The notes beneath the pieces are model-generated. The model ran no database searches. It saw nothing but the letters and a program-made list of their open reading frames with translations, and was not told the origin of the DNA. DNA of 32,233 nucleotides, from assembly GCF_000568255.1 (NCBI RefSeq), contig NZ_KK037166.1, forward strand, positions 3,925,266 to 3,957,498. Direction: 5' to 3'. Both the position numbers and the translations under genes were made by a program. The number at the start of each line of letters is the position of its first letter. The first letter of the stretch is position 1. The DNA comes from Kutzneria sp. 744. GTDB lineage: Bacteria > Actinomycetota > Actinomycetes > Mycobacteriales > Pseudonocardiaceae. Shown here in pieces: positions 10,852 to 17,866 of this stretch.

Positions 10852-11553
10852 TCAACCGAGAAAGCCCCTGAGCAGCGACGCGGTGCCGTCGAGGTGCTCG
10901 GCCATGGCTCTGCGGGCGGCCGATGAGTCGCCGGAGAGAATGGCGTCGACGAGAATCGCGTGCTGGCGGTTGGAGTGCTCAATATTCTTGGGCAGCAACG
11001 GGATTCCGTCGAGCAGCTCGTTCAGGCACATCCGGACGTCGGCGACCGCGGCCGTCAGCGATGGTGATCCGCTGAGCTCGGCGATCGCCAGGTGCAGCCG
11101 GGAATCCTTGCGCCGGTACTCATCGAGCGCGGCACGATCGCATTCGTCCAGTCGAGCTCGCAGGTGCGATCGGTCCTCGTCGGACAACTCTCGGGCGGCG
11201 GCGAACTCCGTCGCACCGGTCTCCAACACGAACCGCAGGGTCAGGGCGTCCTCGATGTCGTCCACACGGGACACCGAGGTCGGCATCGCGCGCGGAGACG
11301 CCGTGCAGACGAAGGTCCCGCCGTACCGGCCACGACGGGACTCCACAAAACCCGATTCCTGCAAGGCATGCAGCGCCTCGCGCAACGTCACCCGGCTCAC
11401 GTTGAGCCGGGTCGCCAGGTCACGTTCGGCCGGCAGCCGCTCGCCCGGCGGAACGACGCCCAGCTTGATCGCCTGGAGCAGCCGTTCCACCGTCTCCTCG
11501 AACGCGTTGCCCGTCCTAACCGGACGGAACAACGCGTCGCCGACCGAGTCCAT
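10852..11553 (-). CDS. GntR/FadR-family transcriptional regulator (FCD domain)
   Basis: A 233-residue regulator with an N-terminal winged helix (ERLPAERDLATRLNVSRVTL; about residues 20-85) and a C-terminal all-helical FCD ligand domain with the metal-binding-type histidines (SRLHLAIAELSGS ... NRQHAILVDAI). It is the last gene of the operon beginning with the glutamine-synthetase-like gene, 16 bp after the SDR stop. It is therefore likely the local repressor and co-transcribed with its targets. The effector is probably the amine or a gamma-glutamylated intermediate (inference). ATG at 11553. Confidence 0.92.
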   Translation of the reverse strand: MDSVGDALFRPVRTGNAFEETVERLLQAIKLGVVPPGERLPAERDLATRLNVSRVTLREALHALQESGFVESRRGRYGGTFVCTASPRAMPTSVSRVDDIEDALTLRFVLETGATEFAAARELSDEDRSHLRARLDECDRAALDEYRRKDSRLHLAIAELSGSPSLTAAVADVRMCLNELLDGIPLLPKNIEHSNRQHAILVDAILSGDSSAARRAMAEHLDGTASLLRGFLG

Positions 11554-11569
11554 CGGTGTGGTCCGCCGA

Positions 11570-12337
11570 CTATTCCGGCGTCACGTAGGCGCCGGAGATG
11601 CCGCCGTCCACCAGGAACTGGGATCCCGTCATGAACGACGAGTCGTCGCTGGCCAGGAAGGCGACCGCGGCGGCGATCTCCTCCGGCTCGGCGAACCGGC
11701 CCATCGGGATGTGCACGAGCCGCCGGGCGGCGCGCACCGGGTCCTTGGCGAACAGCTCCTTGAGCAGCGGCGTGTTCACCGGCCCCGGGCACAGCGCGTT
11801 CACTCGAACGCCCTGCCGCGCGAACTGGACGCCCAGCTCACGCGTCATCGCCAGCACGCCGCCCTTCGAGGCGGTGTAGGAGATCTGCGAGGTGGCCGCG
11901 CCCATCACCGCGACGAACGACGCGGTGTTGATGATGGATCCCTTGCCCTGGGCCAACATGTGCGGCAGCGCGTACTTGCAGCACAGGTACACCGAGTTCA
12001 GGTTGACGTTCTGCACCCGTTGCCACGCCTCGAACTCCGTGGTCAGGATGGAGTCGTCGTCGGGCGGCGAGATGCCGGCGTTGTTGAAGGCGATGTCGAG
12101 CGAGCCGTAGGTGTCCACGGCCTGCTGGAACAGCGCCTCGACCTGGCCGGCGTCGGTGACGTCGACCAGGACGAACAGGCCGCCGACCTCCTCGGCCGCC
12201 TTGGCGCCGGAGTTCTCGTCCACGTCGGCGATGACGACCTTGGCGCCCTCGGACGCCAACCGGCGCGCCGAGGCGAGCCCGATTCCGCTGCCACCACCGG
12301 TGATCACCGCCACGCGGCCGGCGAGACGTTCTGCCAC
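11570..12337 (-). CDS. SDR family NAD(P)-dependent oxidoreductase
   Basis: A 255-residue classical short-chain dehydrogenase. It shows the nucleotide-binding GGGSGIGLASA, the NNAG motif (AFNNAGISPPDDD), the active-site YTASKGG, and a 3-oxoacyl-ACP-reductase-like C-terminus (FMTGSQFLVDGGISGAYV). GTG at 12337 has GGAG 7 nt upstream and starts 3 bases after the aldehyde dehydrogenase stop, so the two are tightly coupled. In this operon an alcohol dehydrogenase role, oxidising the hydroxyl of a gamma-glutamylated amino alcohol to the aldehyde used by the next enzyme, is plausible but inferred. Confidence 0.92.
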   Translation of the reverse strand: MAERLAGRVAVITGGGSGIGLASARRLASEGAKVVIADVDENSGAKAAEEVGGLFVLVDVTDAGQVEALFQQAVDTYGSLDIAFNNAGISPPDDDSILTTEFEAWQRVQNVNLNSVYLCCKYALPHMLAQGKGSIINTASFVAVMGAATSQISYTASKGGVLAMTRELGVQFARQGVRVNALCPGPVNTPLLKELFAKDPVRAARRLVHIPMGRFAEPEEIAAAVAFLASDDSSFMTGSQFLVDGGISGAYVTPE

Positions 12338-12340
12338 TTC

Positions 12341-13705
12341 TCACTCCTCAGTAGCGATGAACACGTTCTTGGTCTCGGTGAACGCGGCGACCGCGTCCGG
12401 GCCGAGCTCCCGGCCGAGGCCGGACTGCTTGTAGCCGCCGAACGGCGTCCAGTAGCGGACCGACGAGTGCGAGTTGACCGACAGGTTGCCGGCCTCCACC
12501 CCGCGGGCGACCCGCAGCGCGCGGCCGACGTCGCGGGTCCATATGGATCCGGACAGGCCGTACTCGGTGTCGTTGGCGATCCGCAGTGCGTCGGCTTCGT
12601 CGTCAAACGGCAGCACCACGACGACCGGACCGAAGATCTCCTCGACGACCGAGCGGTCCTTTTCGGACGAAGGCGTGAGAACCGTTGGCGGAAACCAGAA
12701 TCCCGCGCCGTCCGGAGCGCTTCCACGGAAGGCGACCGGGGCGTCCTCGGGAACGTACGAGGCGACCTTGTCCCGATGCGTCGACGAGATGAGCGGACCC
12801 ATCTCGGACTCGGCGCTACGCGGGTCGCCGACCTTGACGCCCTGCACCGCCGACTCCAGCAACGCCATGAAACGGTCGTACACGCTGCGCTGCACCAGAA
12901 TTCGCGATCGGGCGCAGCAGTCCTGGCCCGCGTTGTCGAAGACGCCGTATGGCGCCGTCGCCGCGGCTCGTTCGATATCGGCGTCGGCAAACACGATGTT
13001 CGCGCTCTTGCCGCCGAGCTCCAGTGTCACCCGCTTCACCTGCTCGGCGCAGCCGGCCATGATCTGCTTGCCGACGATGGTCGACCCGGTGAAGACCACC
13101 TTACGCACGGCCGGATGCGTCACGAATCGCTGCCCGACAACGGATCCCTTGCCGGGCAGCACCTGGAAGACATCTTCCGGAATGCCTGCTTCGCGTCCGA
13201 GCTCGGCCAGCCTGATCGCGGTGAGCGGCGTCAGTTCGGCCGGCTTGAGGACGACAGTGTTGCCGGCGGCCAGCGCCGGCGCGAAACCCCAGGCGGCGAT
13301 CGGCATCGGGAAGTTCCAGGGCACGATCACGCCGATCACGCCGAGCGGCTCGGCGAACGTGACGTCGATACCGCCGGCAACCGGGATCTGCCGGCCGAAC
13401 AGGCGCTCCGGCGCGCCCGCGTAGTACTCGACGACATCGCGCGCGTTGCCGGCTTCCCACCGCGCGTTGCCGATGGTGTGGCCGGAGTTGGTGACCTCGA
13501 TCTGCGCCAGGTTCTCCAGGTCGGCGTCGATCGCCGCGGCGAACCTGCGCAGCAGCCGGGCCCGGTCGCCGGGCGCGACGGCCTTCCACGCCGGCAACGC
13601 GGCCTGGGCGCGGGCGATCGCCGCGTCGGTCTGGTCGAGCGTGGCCAGCTCGACGGCGCCGACCAGCTCCTCGGTCGCCGGATTGATCACATCGAAGGTG
13701 GTCAC
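12341..13705 (-). CDS. Aldehyde dehydrogenase family protein
   Basis: A 454-residue NAD(P)+-dependent aldehyde dehydrogenase. The catalytic cysteine is in NAGQDCCARSRI (Cys263 by the GQxCxA pattern), the general base in VTLELGGKSANIVF, and the cofactor motif is PWNFPMPIAAW with VFTGSTIVGK. It is slightly shorter at the N-terminus than typical 480-500-residue members. The GTG at 13705 overlaps the amidotransferase stop as GTGA. Position between a gamma-glutamyl ligase and a gamma-glutamyl hydrolase points to oxidation of a gamma-glutamylated aldehyde (PuuC-like role). Confidence 0.94.
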   Translation of the reverse strand: MTTFDVINPATEELVGAVELATLDQTDAAIARAQAALPAWKAVAPGDRARLLRRFAAAIDADLENLAQIEVTNSGHTIGNARWEAGNARDVVEYYAGAPERLFGRQIPVAGGIDVTFAEPLGVIGVIVPWNFPMPIAAWGFAPALAAGNTVVLKPAELTPLTAIRLAELGREAGIPEDVFQVLPGKGSVVGQRFVTHPAVRKVVFTGSTIVGKQIMAGCAEQVKRVTLELGGKSANIVFADADIERAAATAPYGVFDNAGQDCCARSRILVQRSVYDRFMALLESAVQGVKVGDPRSAESEMGPLISSTHRDKVASYVPEDAPVAFRGSAPDGAGFWFPPTVLTPSSEKDRSVVEEIFGPVVVVLPFDDEADALRIANDTEYGLSGSIWTRDVGRALRVARGVEAGNLSVNSHSSVRYWTPFGGYKQSGLGRELGPDAVAAFTETKNVFIATEE

Positions 13706-14412
13706 TTCCCGTTCCCCGTTCTCGCCACCAAAGCCTTGAACAGCCGCACTTCCGCGTCCTGTTCGGGATGCCACTGCACGCCGAGCGCGAAATCGGCGCC
13801 CGCCAGCTCGACCGCCTCGACGATGCCGTCGGCCGATCGAGCGGTGATCGTCAGCCCGTCGCCGAGTCGGTCCACAGCCTGGTGATGCGAACACGAGACG
13901 CTCGCCGCGTCGCCGAGGATGTCGGCGACCGCGCTGCCCGGCGCCATTTCCACGTCGGTGCGTCCGAACTGGCCGACCACCGGGCGGTGCGTCGACGTGC
14001 CGGTGACATCGGGCACGTGCTGGGTGAGCGTGCCGCCGAGCACGACGTTGAGCACCTGCATGCCTCGGCACACACCGATCAGCGGCAAGCCGGCGGCAAG
14101 GGCGCTCTCGACCAGAGCGAACTCCGTCTCGTCCCGATCCGGCCGCACGCCAATGGTTTCCGGATGCGCCGCTTCGCCGTAGCGGGCCGGGTCCACGTCC
14201 GCGCCGCCAGCGACCACCAAACCGTCTAGAAAGGACACATCAGCAAACCCCAGCGGCGGCAACAGGACCGGGTTGCCGCCGGCCGCCGCGACCGTGTCGA
14301 CGTAGGTGCGCGGCAACAGCGCCGCGTCCACATCCCATGCGCCGTAACGAGCACGTTCGATATAGGTTGTGATGCCGATGACCGGTCGGCGGTCAAAGCC
14401 GTTCGAAGCCAC
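13702..14412 (-). CDS. Gamma-glutamyl-gamma-aminobutyrate hydrolase family protein (class I amidotransferase)
   Basis: A 236-residue PuuD-like hydrolase that removes the gamma-glutamyl group at the end of the pathway. The nucleophile elbow is LIGVCRGMQVLN, and the remaining triad residues are in QWHPEQD near the C-terminus; DGLVVAGGADVDP is also typical. The start GTG at 14412 lies inside the end of the glutamine-synthetase-like gene (20-base overlap), and the stop overlaps the aldehyde dehydrogenase start. The overlaps on both sides indicate translational coupling. Confidence 0.93.
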   Translation of the reverse strand: MASNGFDRRPVIGITTYIERARYGAWDVDAALLPRTYVDTVAAAGGNPVLLPPLGFADVSFLDGLVVAGGADVDPARYGEAAHPETIGVRPDRDETEFALVESALAAGLPLIGVCRGMQVLNVVLGGTLTQHVPDVTGTSTHRPVVGQFGRTDVEMAPGSAVADILGDAASVSCSHHQAVDRLGDGLTITARSADGIVEAVELAGADFALGVQWHPEQDAEVRLFKALVARTGNGK

Positions 14413-15739
14413 GGAAACGCTCCCAGTCGGTGACGGCGGAGTCGAACGCGGCCAGCTCCACACGGGCCGCGTTGCAGTAGTGGTCGACGACGTCCTCGCC
14501 GAACGCGTCGCGGGCGATCGTGCTGGCCGCGAACAGATCCTTGGCCTCACGCAGCGACGACGGCACCGTCGGCTTGTCCGAGGCGTAGGCGTTGCCGGAC
14601 AGCTCGGGCTCCAACGTCAGTCCGCTGTCGATGCCATGGAGACCGGCCGCGATCAGCGCGGCGACCGCGAGATACGGGTTCACGTCGCCGCCCGGCACGC
14701 GGTTTTCGATGCGCAGACCCGCCCCGTGACCGACCAGGCGCAACGCGCAGGTCCGGTTGTCACTACCCCAGGCGATGGCCGTCGGCGCGAAGCTTCCGGG
14801 CTGGAAACGCTTGTAGGAGTTGATGTTCGGCGCGTACAGCAGCGTCAGCTCGCGCAGGCAGGCCAGCTGGCCGGCGATGAACTGTTGCGCGGTCGTGGAC
14901 ATGCCGTGCAGTCCGTCACCGGCGAACGTGAGATCGCCGTCCGTGCCGCGCAGGCTGATGTGGATGTGGCAGGAATTGCCCTCGCGCTCGTTGTACTTGG
15001 CCATGAACGTGAGGCTGCGGCCCTCCTGGGCGGTGATCTCCTTGGCGCCGGTCTTGTAGATCGCATGGTTGTCGCAGGTCGTCAGCGCCTCGTCGTACCG
15101 GAAGACGATCTCGTGCTGACCGAAGTTGCACTCCCCCTTGGCCGACTCGACCATCAGGCCGGCTCCGCTCATCTCGTTGCGGATGCGACGCAGAAGCGGC
15201 TCGATACGGGAGGTTCCGAGCAACGAGTAGTCCACATTGTACTGATTGGCCGGCCGGAGATCCCGGTAGCCGAGGTCGTGCGCCTGCTCGTAGCTGTCGT
15301 CGAAGACGATGAACTCCAGCTCCGTGCCGACAAACGCGGCGAGGCCGCGCTCGGCGAGCCGGTCGAGCTGGCGGCGCAGCACCTGGCGCGGCGAGACCGT
15401 GACCGGGCTGCGGTCTTCCCACTCCACGTCGCACATCACCAGCGCCGTGCCCGGCAGCCATGGCGTGAGCCGTAACGTGCTCAGGTCCGGGCGCATCACG
15501 AAGTCGCCGTAGCCGCGCTCCCACGAGGACATCCGGTAGCCGCCGACGGTGTTCATCTCGACGTCGACCGCGAGCAGGTAGTTGCAGCCCTCGGTGGCGT
15601 GGTCGAGCACCACGTCCAGGAAGTAGCGGGCCGAGCAGCGTTTGCCCTGAAGGCGGCCCTGCATGTCCACGATGGCCACCAGGACGGTGTCGACCTCCCC
15701 GGTCTCCACCAACTCGCGCAGTGCGTCGACGGTGATCAC
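14393..15739 (-). CDS. Glutamine synthetase family protein, probable gamma-glutamyl-amine ligase (GlnA4/PuuA-like)
   Basis: A 448-residue GS-I fold enzyme expected to join glutamate to an amine with ATP rather than to ammonia. Conserved GS features include VGTELEFIVFDD, ESAKGECNFGQHEI, GNSCHIHISL, NSYKRFQPGSFAPTAIAWG and the ENRVPGGDVNPYLAVAALI region. The adenylylation-site NLYDLP segment of true GlnA is replaced by SGNAYASDKPTVPSSL, so it is not a housekeeping GS. The GTG at 15739 has GAGGAAGG 9 nt upstream. It heads the operon ligase > hydrolase > ALDH > SDR > GntR. The mix resembles the Streptomyces ethanolamine (GlnA4) and polyamine (GlnA2/GlnA3) gene sets; the exact amine is not determined. 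Confidence 0.93.
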   Translation of the reverse strand: MITVDALRELVETGEVDTVLVAIVDMQGRLQGKRCSARYFLDVVLDHATEGCNYLLAVDVEMNTVGGYRMSSWERGYGDFVMRPDLSTLRLTPWLPGTALVMCDVEWEDRSPVTVSPRQVLRRQLDRLAERGLAAFVGTELEFIVFDDSYEQAHDLGYRDLRPANQYNVDYSLLGTSRIEPLLRRIRNEMSGAGLMVESAKGECNFGQHEIVFRYDEALTTCDNHAIYKTGAKEITAQEGRSLTFMAKYNEREGNSCHIHISLRGTDGDLTFAGDGLHGMSTTAQQFIAGQLACLRELTLLYAPNINSYKRFQPGSFAPTAIAWGSDNRTCALRLVGHGAGLRIENRVPGGDVNPYLAVAALIAAGLHGIDSGLTLEPELSGNAYASDKPTVPSSLREAKDLFAASTIARDAFGEDVVDHYCNAARVELAAFDSAVTDWERFRGFERL

Positions 15740-15786
15740 GGGGACCGCCCTTCCTCGCCCGGCTCCAATGGACTGATCCTGACCCA

Positions 15787-15817
15787 TTGCATCGGCGCGG
15801 TCAACATGCGCTAGGCT
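15787..15817 (+). promoter_or_regulatory. Promoter of the aromatic leader and DAHP synthase
   Basis: A -35-like TTGCAT (15787-15792), a 19-nt spacer and a -10 TAGGCT (15812-15817) precede the leader GTG at 15824 by 6 nt. Transcription would begin at or next to that GTG, so the leader peptide would be translated from a leaderless RNA. The same TAGGCT hexamer and spacing occurs before the orn GTG in this window. Confidence 0.6.
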
Positions 15818-15823
15818 GATTCC

Positions 15824-15892
15824 GTGCTTCGTAGCTATCCGTGGTTTAGCGAGCCGGCCCTGGGTGGGCCCGGCGGCGACCACGTGCGCTGA
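15824..15892 (+). CDS. Leader peptide with Tyr-Pro-Trp-Phe (aromatic attenuator)
   Basis: A 22-codon ORF, GTG 15824 to TGA 15890-15892, beginning MLRSYPWFSEPALGG. Codons 5-8 are TAT CCG TGG TTT, so Tyr, Trp and Phe, the three end products of the pathway started by the downstream enzyme, sit within four codons. It is followed by a perfect intrinsic terminator (15915-15948) and then the DAHP synthase gene. Leader-peptide attenuation of amino-acid genes (trp, ilv, leu) is known in actinobacteria. No Shine-Dalgarno is visible and the -10 box places the RNA start at the GTG. Competing RNA pairings are described in the findings. Confidence 0.82.
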   Translation: MLRSYPWFSEPALGGPGGDHVR

Positions 15893-15914
15893 CCACGAAG
15901 CACCCAGAGCCGGC

Positions 15915-15948
15915 AAGGCAGAGGCGATTCGCCTCTGCCTTTTGTTTT
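15915..15948 (+). terminator. Intrinsic terminator of the leader (attenuator)
   Basis: AAGGCAGAGGC (15915-15925), loop GATTC, GCCTCTGCCTT (15931-15941): an 11-bp perfect stem followed by the U-rich run TTTTGTTTT to 15948. It lies 22 bp after the leader stop and 58 bp before the DAHP synthase ATG, so when formed it should cut off expression of the enzyme. Confidence 0.9.
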
Positions 15949-16006
15949 GCCCCAGACACAGGGCAGGCCGGCGGGACCTCCGGCGGCCTGCTGGAGAGGA
16001 ACCCCG

Positions 16007-17110
16007 ATGTCCACGCACAACCAGCGCATCGTCAGCTCGCGGCCGATGGTCTCGCCCGCGCTGCTGCGCGACGAGGCCCCGCTCGCCGACGCCGCCGAGG
16101 CCGTCGTCGTGCAGAGCCGGACCGCCGTCACCAACGTGCTCAACGGCGTCGACGACCGGCTACTCGTCGTCGTCGGACCGTGCTCCGTGCACGATCCCGT
16201 GGCCGGCCTCGACTACGCGCGGAGGCTGGCCGCACTGACCGCCGAGCTGTCCGACGAGCTGTGCGTCGTGATGCGCGTGTACTTCGAGAAGCCGCGCACC
16301 ACGCTCGGGTGGAAGGGCCTGATCAACGACCCGCGGATGGACGGCTCCTTCGACGTCAACCACGGGCTGCGCGTCGCCCGGAAGCTGCTGCTCGACATCC
16401 TCGACCTGGGGCTGCCGGTCGGCTGCGAGTTCCTTGACCCGATCACTCCGCAGTACATCGCCGACACCGTGACCTGGGGATCCATCGGCGCCCGCACCGC
16501 GCAGAGCCAGGTGCACCGGCAGCTGTGCAGCGGTCTGTCCATGCCGATCGGGATCAAGAACTCCACCGAGGGCGACGTCCAGGCCGCCGTCGACGCCGTC
16601 AAGGCCGCCGCCTCCAGCCACGTGTTCCCCGGCATCACCGACGACGGCCTGGCGGCGATCTTCTCGACTGCCGGCAACCCCGACTGCCACGTCATCCTGC
16701 GTGGCAGCAGCGCGGGTCCGAACTACGACCGCGCCAGCGTCGAACACACTGTCGGCCGCCTGACGAAGTCCGGCCTGCCTGCGCGGGTGATCGTCGATGC
16801 AAGCCACGGCAACAGCGGCAAGGATCACCTGCGCCAGCCCCTGGTCTCCGGGGACATCGCCGACCGGATCGCCGCCGGCGAGACCGAGGTGGTCGGCATC
16901 ATGCTGGAGAGCTTCCTCGAGGCCGGGCGGCAGGAACTGGTGCTGGGCCACGCCGAGGAACTGGCCTACGGACAGAGCGTCACCGACGCCTGCATGGGCT
17001 GGGACGTGTCGGAGTCCGTGCTCCGCTCCCTCGCCGACGCCGTCAGTCGGCGCCGGGCTTTGCGGTCGGCCGCGACCATGTCGTCAGCTTCCTCGGTTGT
17101 GACGGCCTAG
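16007..17110 (+). CDS. aroF: 3-deoxy-7-phosphoheptulonate (DAHP) synthase, type I
   Basis: A 367-residue enzyme that condenses phosphoenolpyruvate and erythrose 4-phosphate, the first step of the shikimate pathway. Type I (AroF/G/H-like) motifs are VVVGPCSVHDPVAG, YFEKPRTTLGWKGLINDPRM, MPIGIKNSTEGDVQ, HVILRGSSAGPNYD and RVIVDASHGNSGKDH (metal and substrate site). The ATG at 16007 has GGAGAGGA ending 6 nt upstream. The paralogue letter (aroF versus aroG/H) cannot be decided from sequence. Expression is probably set by the upstream YPWF leader and terminator. Many actinomycetes also have a type II enzyme, so this may be the aromatic-responsive isozyme. Confidence 0.95.
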   Translation: MSTHNQRIVSSRPMVSPALLRDEAPLADAAEAVVVQSRTAVTNVLNGVDDRLLVVVGPCSVHDPVAGLDYARRLAALTAELSDELCVVMRVYFEKPRTTLGWKGLINDPRMDGSFDVNHGLRVARKLLLDILDLGLPVGCEFLDPITPQYIADTVTWGSIGARTAQSQVHRQLCSGLSMPIGIKNSTEGDVQAAVDAVKAAASSHVFPGITDDGLAAIFSTAGNPDCHVILRGSSAGPNYDRASVEHTVGRLTKSGLPARVIVDASHGNSGKDHLRQPLVSGDIADRIAAGETEVVGIMLESFLEAGRQELVLGHAEELAYGQSVTDACMGWDVSESVLRSLADAVSRRRALRSAATMSSASSVVTA

Positions 17111-17521
17111 CGCTTCGCCGCCGAACATCTCAACTCCGGCGATCGAGCGCTTCACCGTCGCAGTGCTCGATCACGCCGGTCGACGGGTCCGCCGCCGGAA
17201 TGCTCGTCTTGGGCGACGCGGCAGCCGGTCGTTTCATGGGTGATGTTCGACGACCTCGCGGTTGTCGAGAGCGCGACCTCTGACGGCCGGATCGTCAGCG
17301 AATGTTGATGTGTTGACGAGTGTTGTCAACAGTGGATGGGCCAATCAACACTTGACCACAGTGGACACGAGTTGACCCGGTTGACGAGTCTTGAGGAGGG
17401 CAGGCCGGTCTAGCCGGCGAGGTCGAGTTCGCGGCCGGCCTCGAAGCTGACGGAGCCTCAGGTGACGGGCGGCAGCCTGATCTCGCCATACGGGTGAGGG
17501 CGATCGATTTCGGAGGTCGGG
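17111..17521. other. 411-bp intergenic region with a cluster of TTGAC/DnaA-box-like motifs
   Basis: No gene is supported here. From about 17303 to 17393 the motif TTGA(C) recurs on both strands. It includes TTGTCAACA (17323-17331) and TTGACCACA (17352-17360), each one base from the actinobacterial DnaA box TTGTCCACA, and weaker TGTTGACGA and AGTGGACAC matches. GTTGACGAGTnTTG occurs twice as a direct repeat (17312-17325, 17380-17393). The rest has no visible structure apart from the cupin ribosome site. Confidence 0.45.
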
Positions 17522-17866
17522 ATGAAGGACGAACTGGAGTTCTTCGACGTCGAGACCGTGCCGTGGCGGCCGGACCCGAATGCGCCGGGGGTCAGCGAAC
17601 GGGTGCTCAGCCGGGAGGCCGACGGCGAGGTGGGCACGCGGATCGCGAGATGGGCGCCGGGTACGGAGACGTCGAGCGTGATCCGGCACGACTACTTCGA
17701 GGAAGTTCTGCTGCTCGAAGGATCCCTCCACGACATCACGCTGGACCGGACGTTTCGTGCCGGCCACTTCGCCTCGCGGCGGCCGGGGATGCCGCACGGT
17801 CCCTATCGGACGGTGGACGGCTGCACGATGTTGGAGATCAGGAGCCGTCCAGCTGACGCATCTTGA
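17522..17866 (+). CDS. Cupin domain-containing protein
   Basis: A 114-residue single cupin barrel. Metal-site style residues occur in RHDYFEEVLLLEGSLHD (motif 1) and RPGMPHGPYRTVDG (motif 2); it resembles the ChrR-type or DUF4437-like sensory/enzymatic cupins. ATG at 17522 has GGAGG 5 nt upstream. No reaction can be assigned. Its 3' end overlaps the convergent TTC38-like gene by 29 bases. Confidence 0.85.
   Translation: MKDELEFFDVETVPWRPDPNAPGVSERVLSREADGEVGTRIARWAPGTETSSVIRHDYFEEVLLLEGSLHDITLDRTFRAGHFASRRPGMPHGPYRTVDGCTMLEIRSRPADAS

Noticed and set aside
10841-13885. 1014-codon open frame on the plus strand
   Set aside because: Antisense to the GntR, SDR and aldehyde dehydrogenase genes, all with clear motifs. 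No recognisable protein features.
17295-17489. Possible short gene remnant on the minus strand before the cupin
   Set aside because: A short stretch reads plausibly (YGEIRLPPVT, then GSVSFEAGRELDLAG) but is interrupted by a stop and too short to assign.
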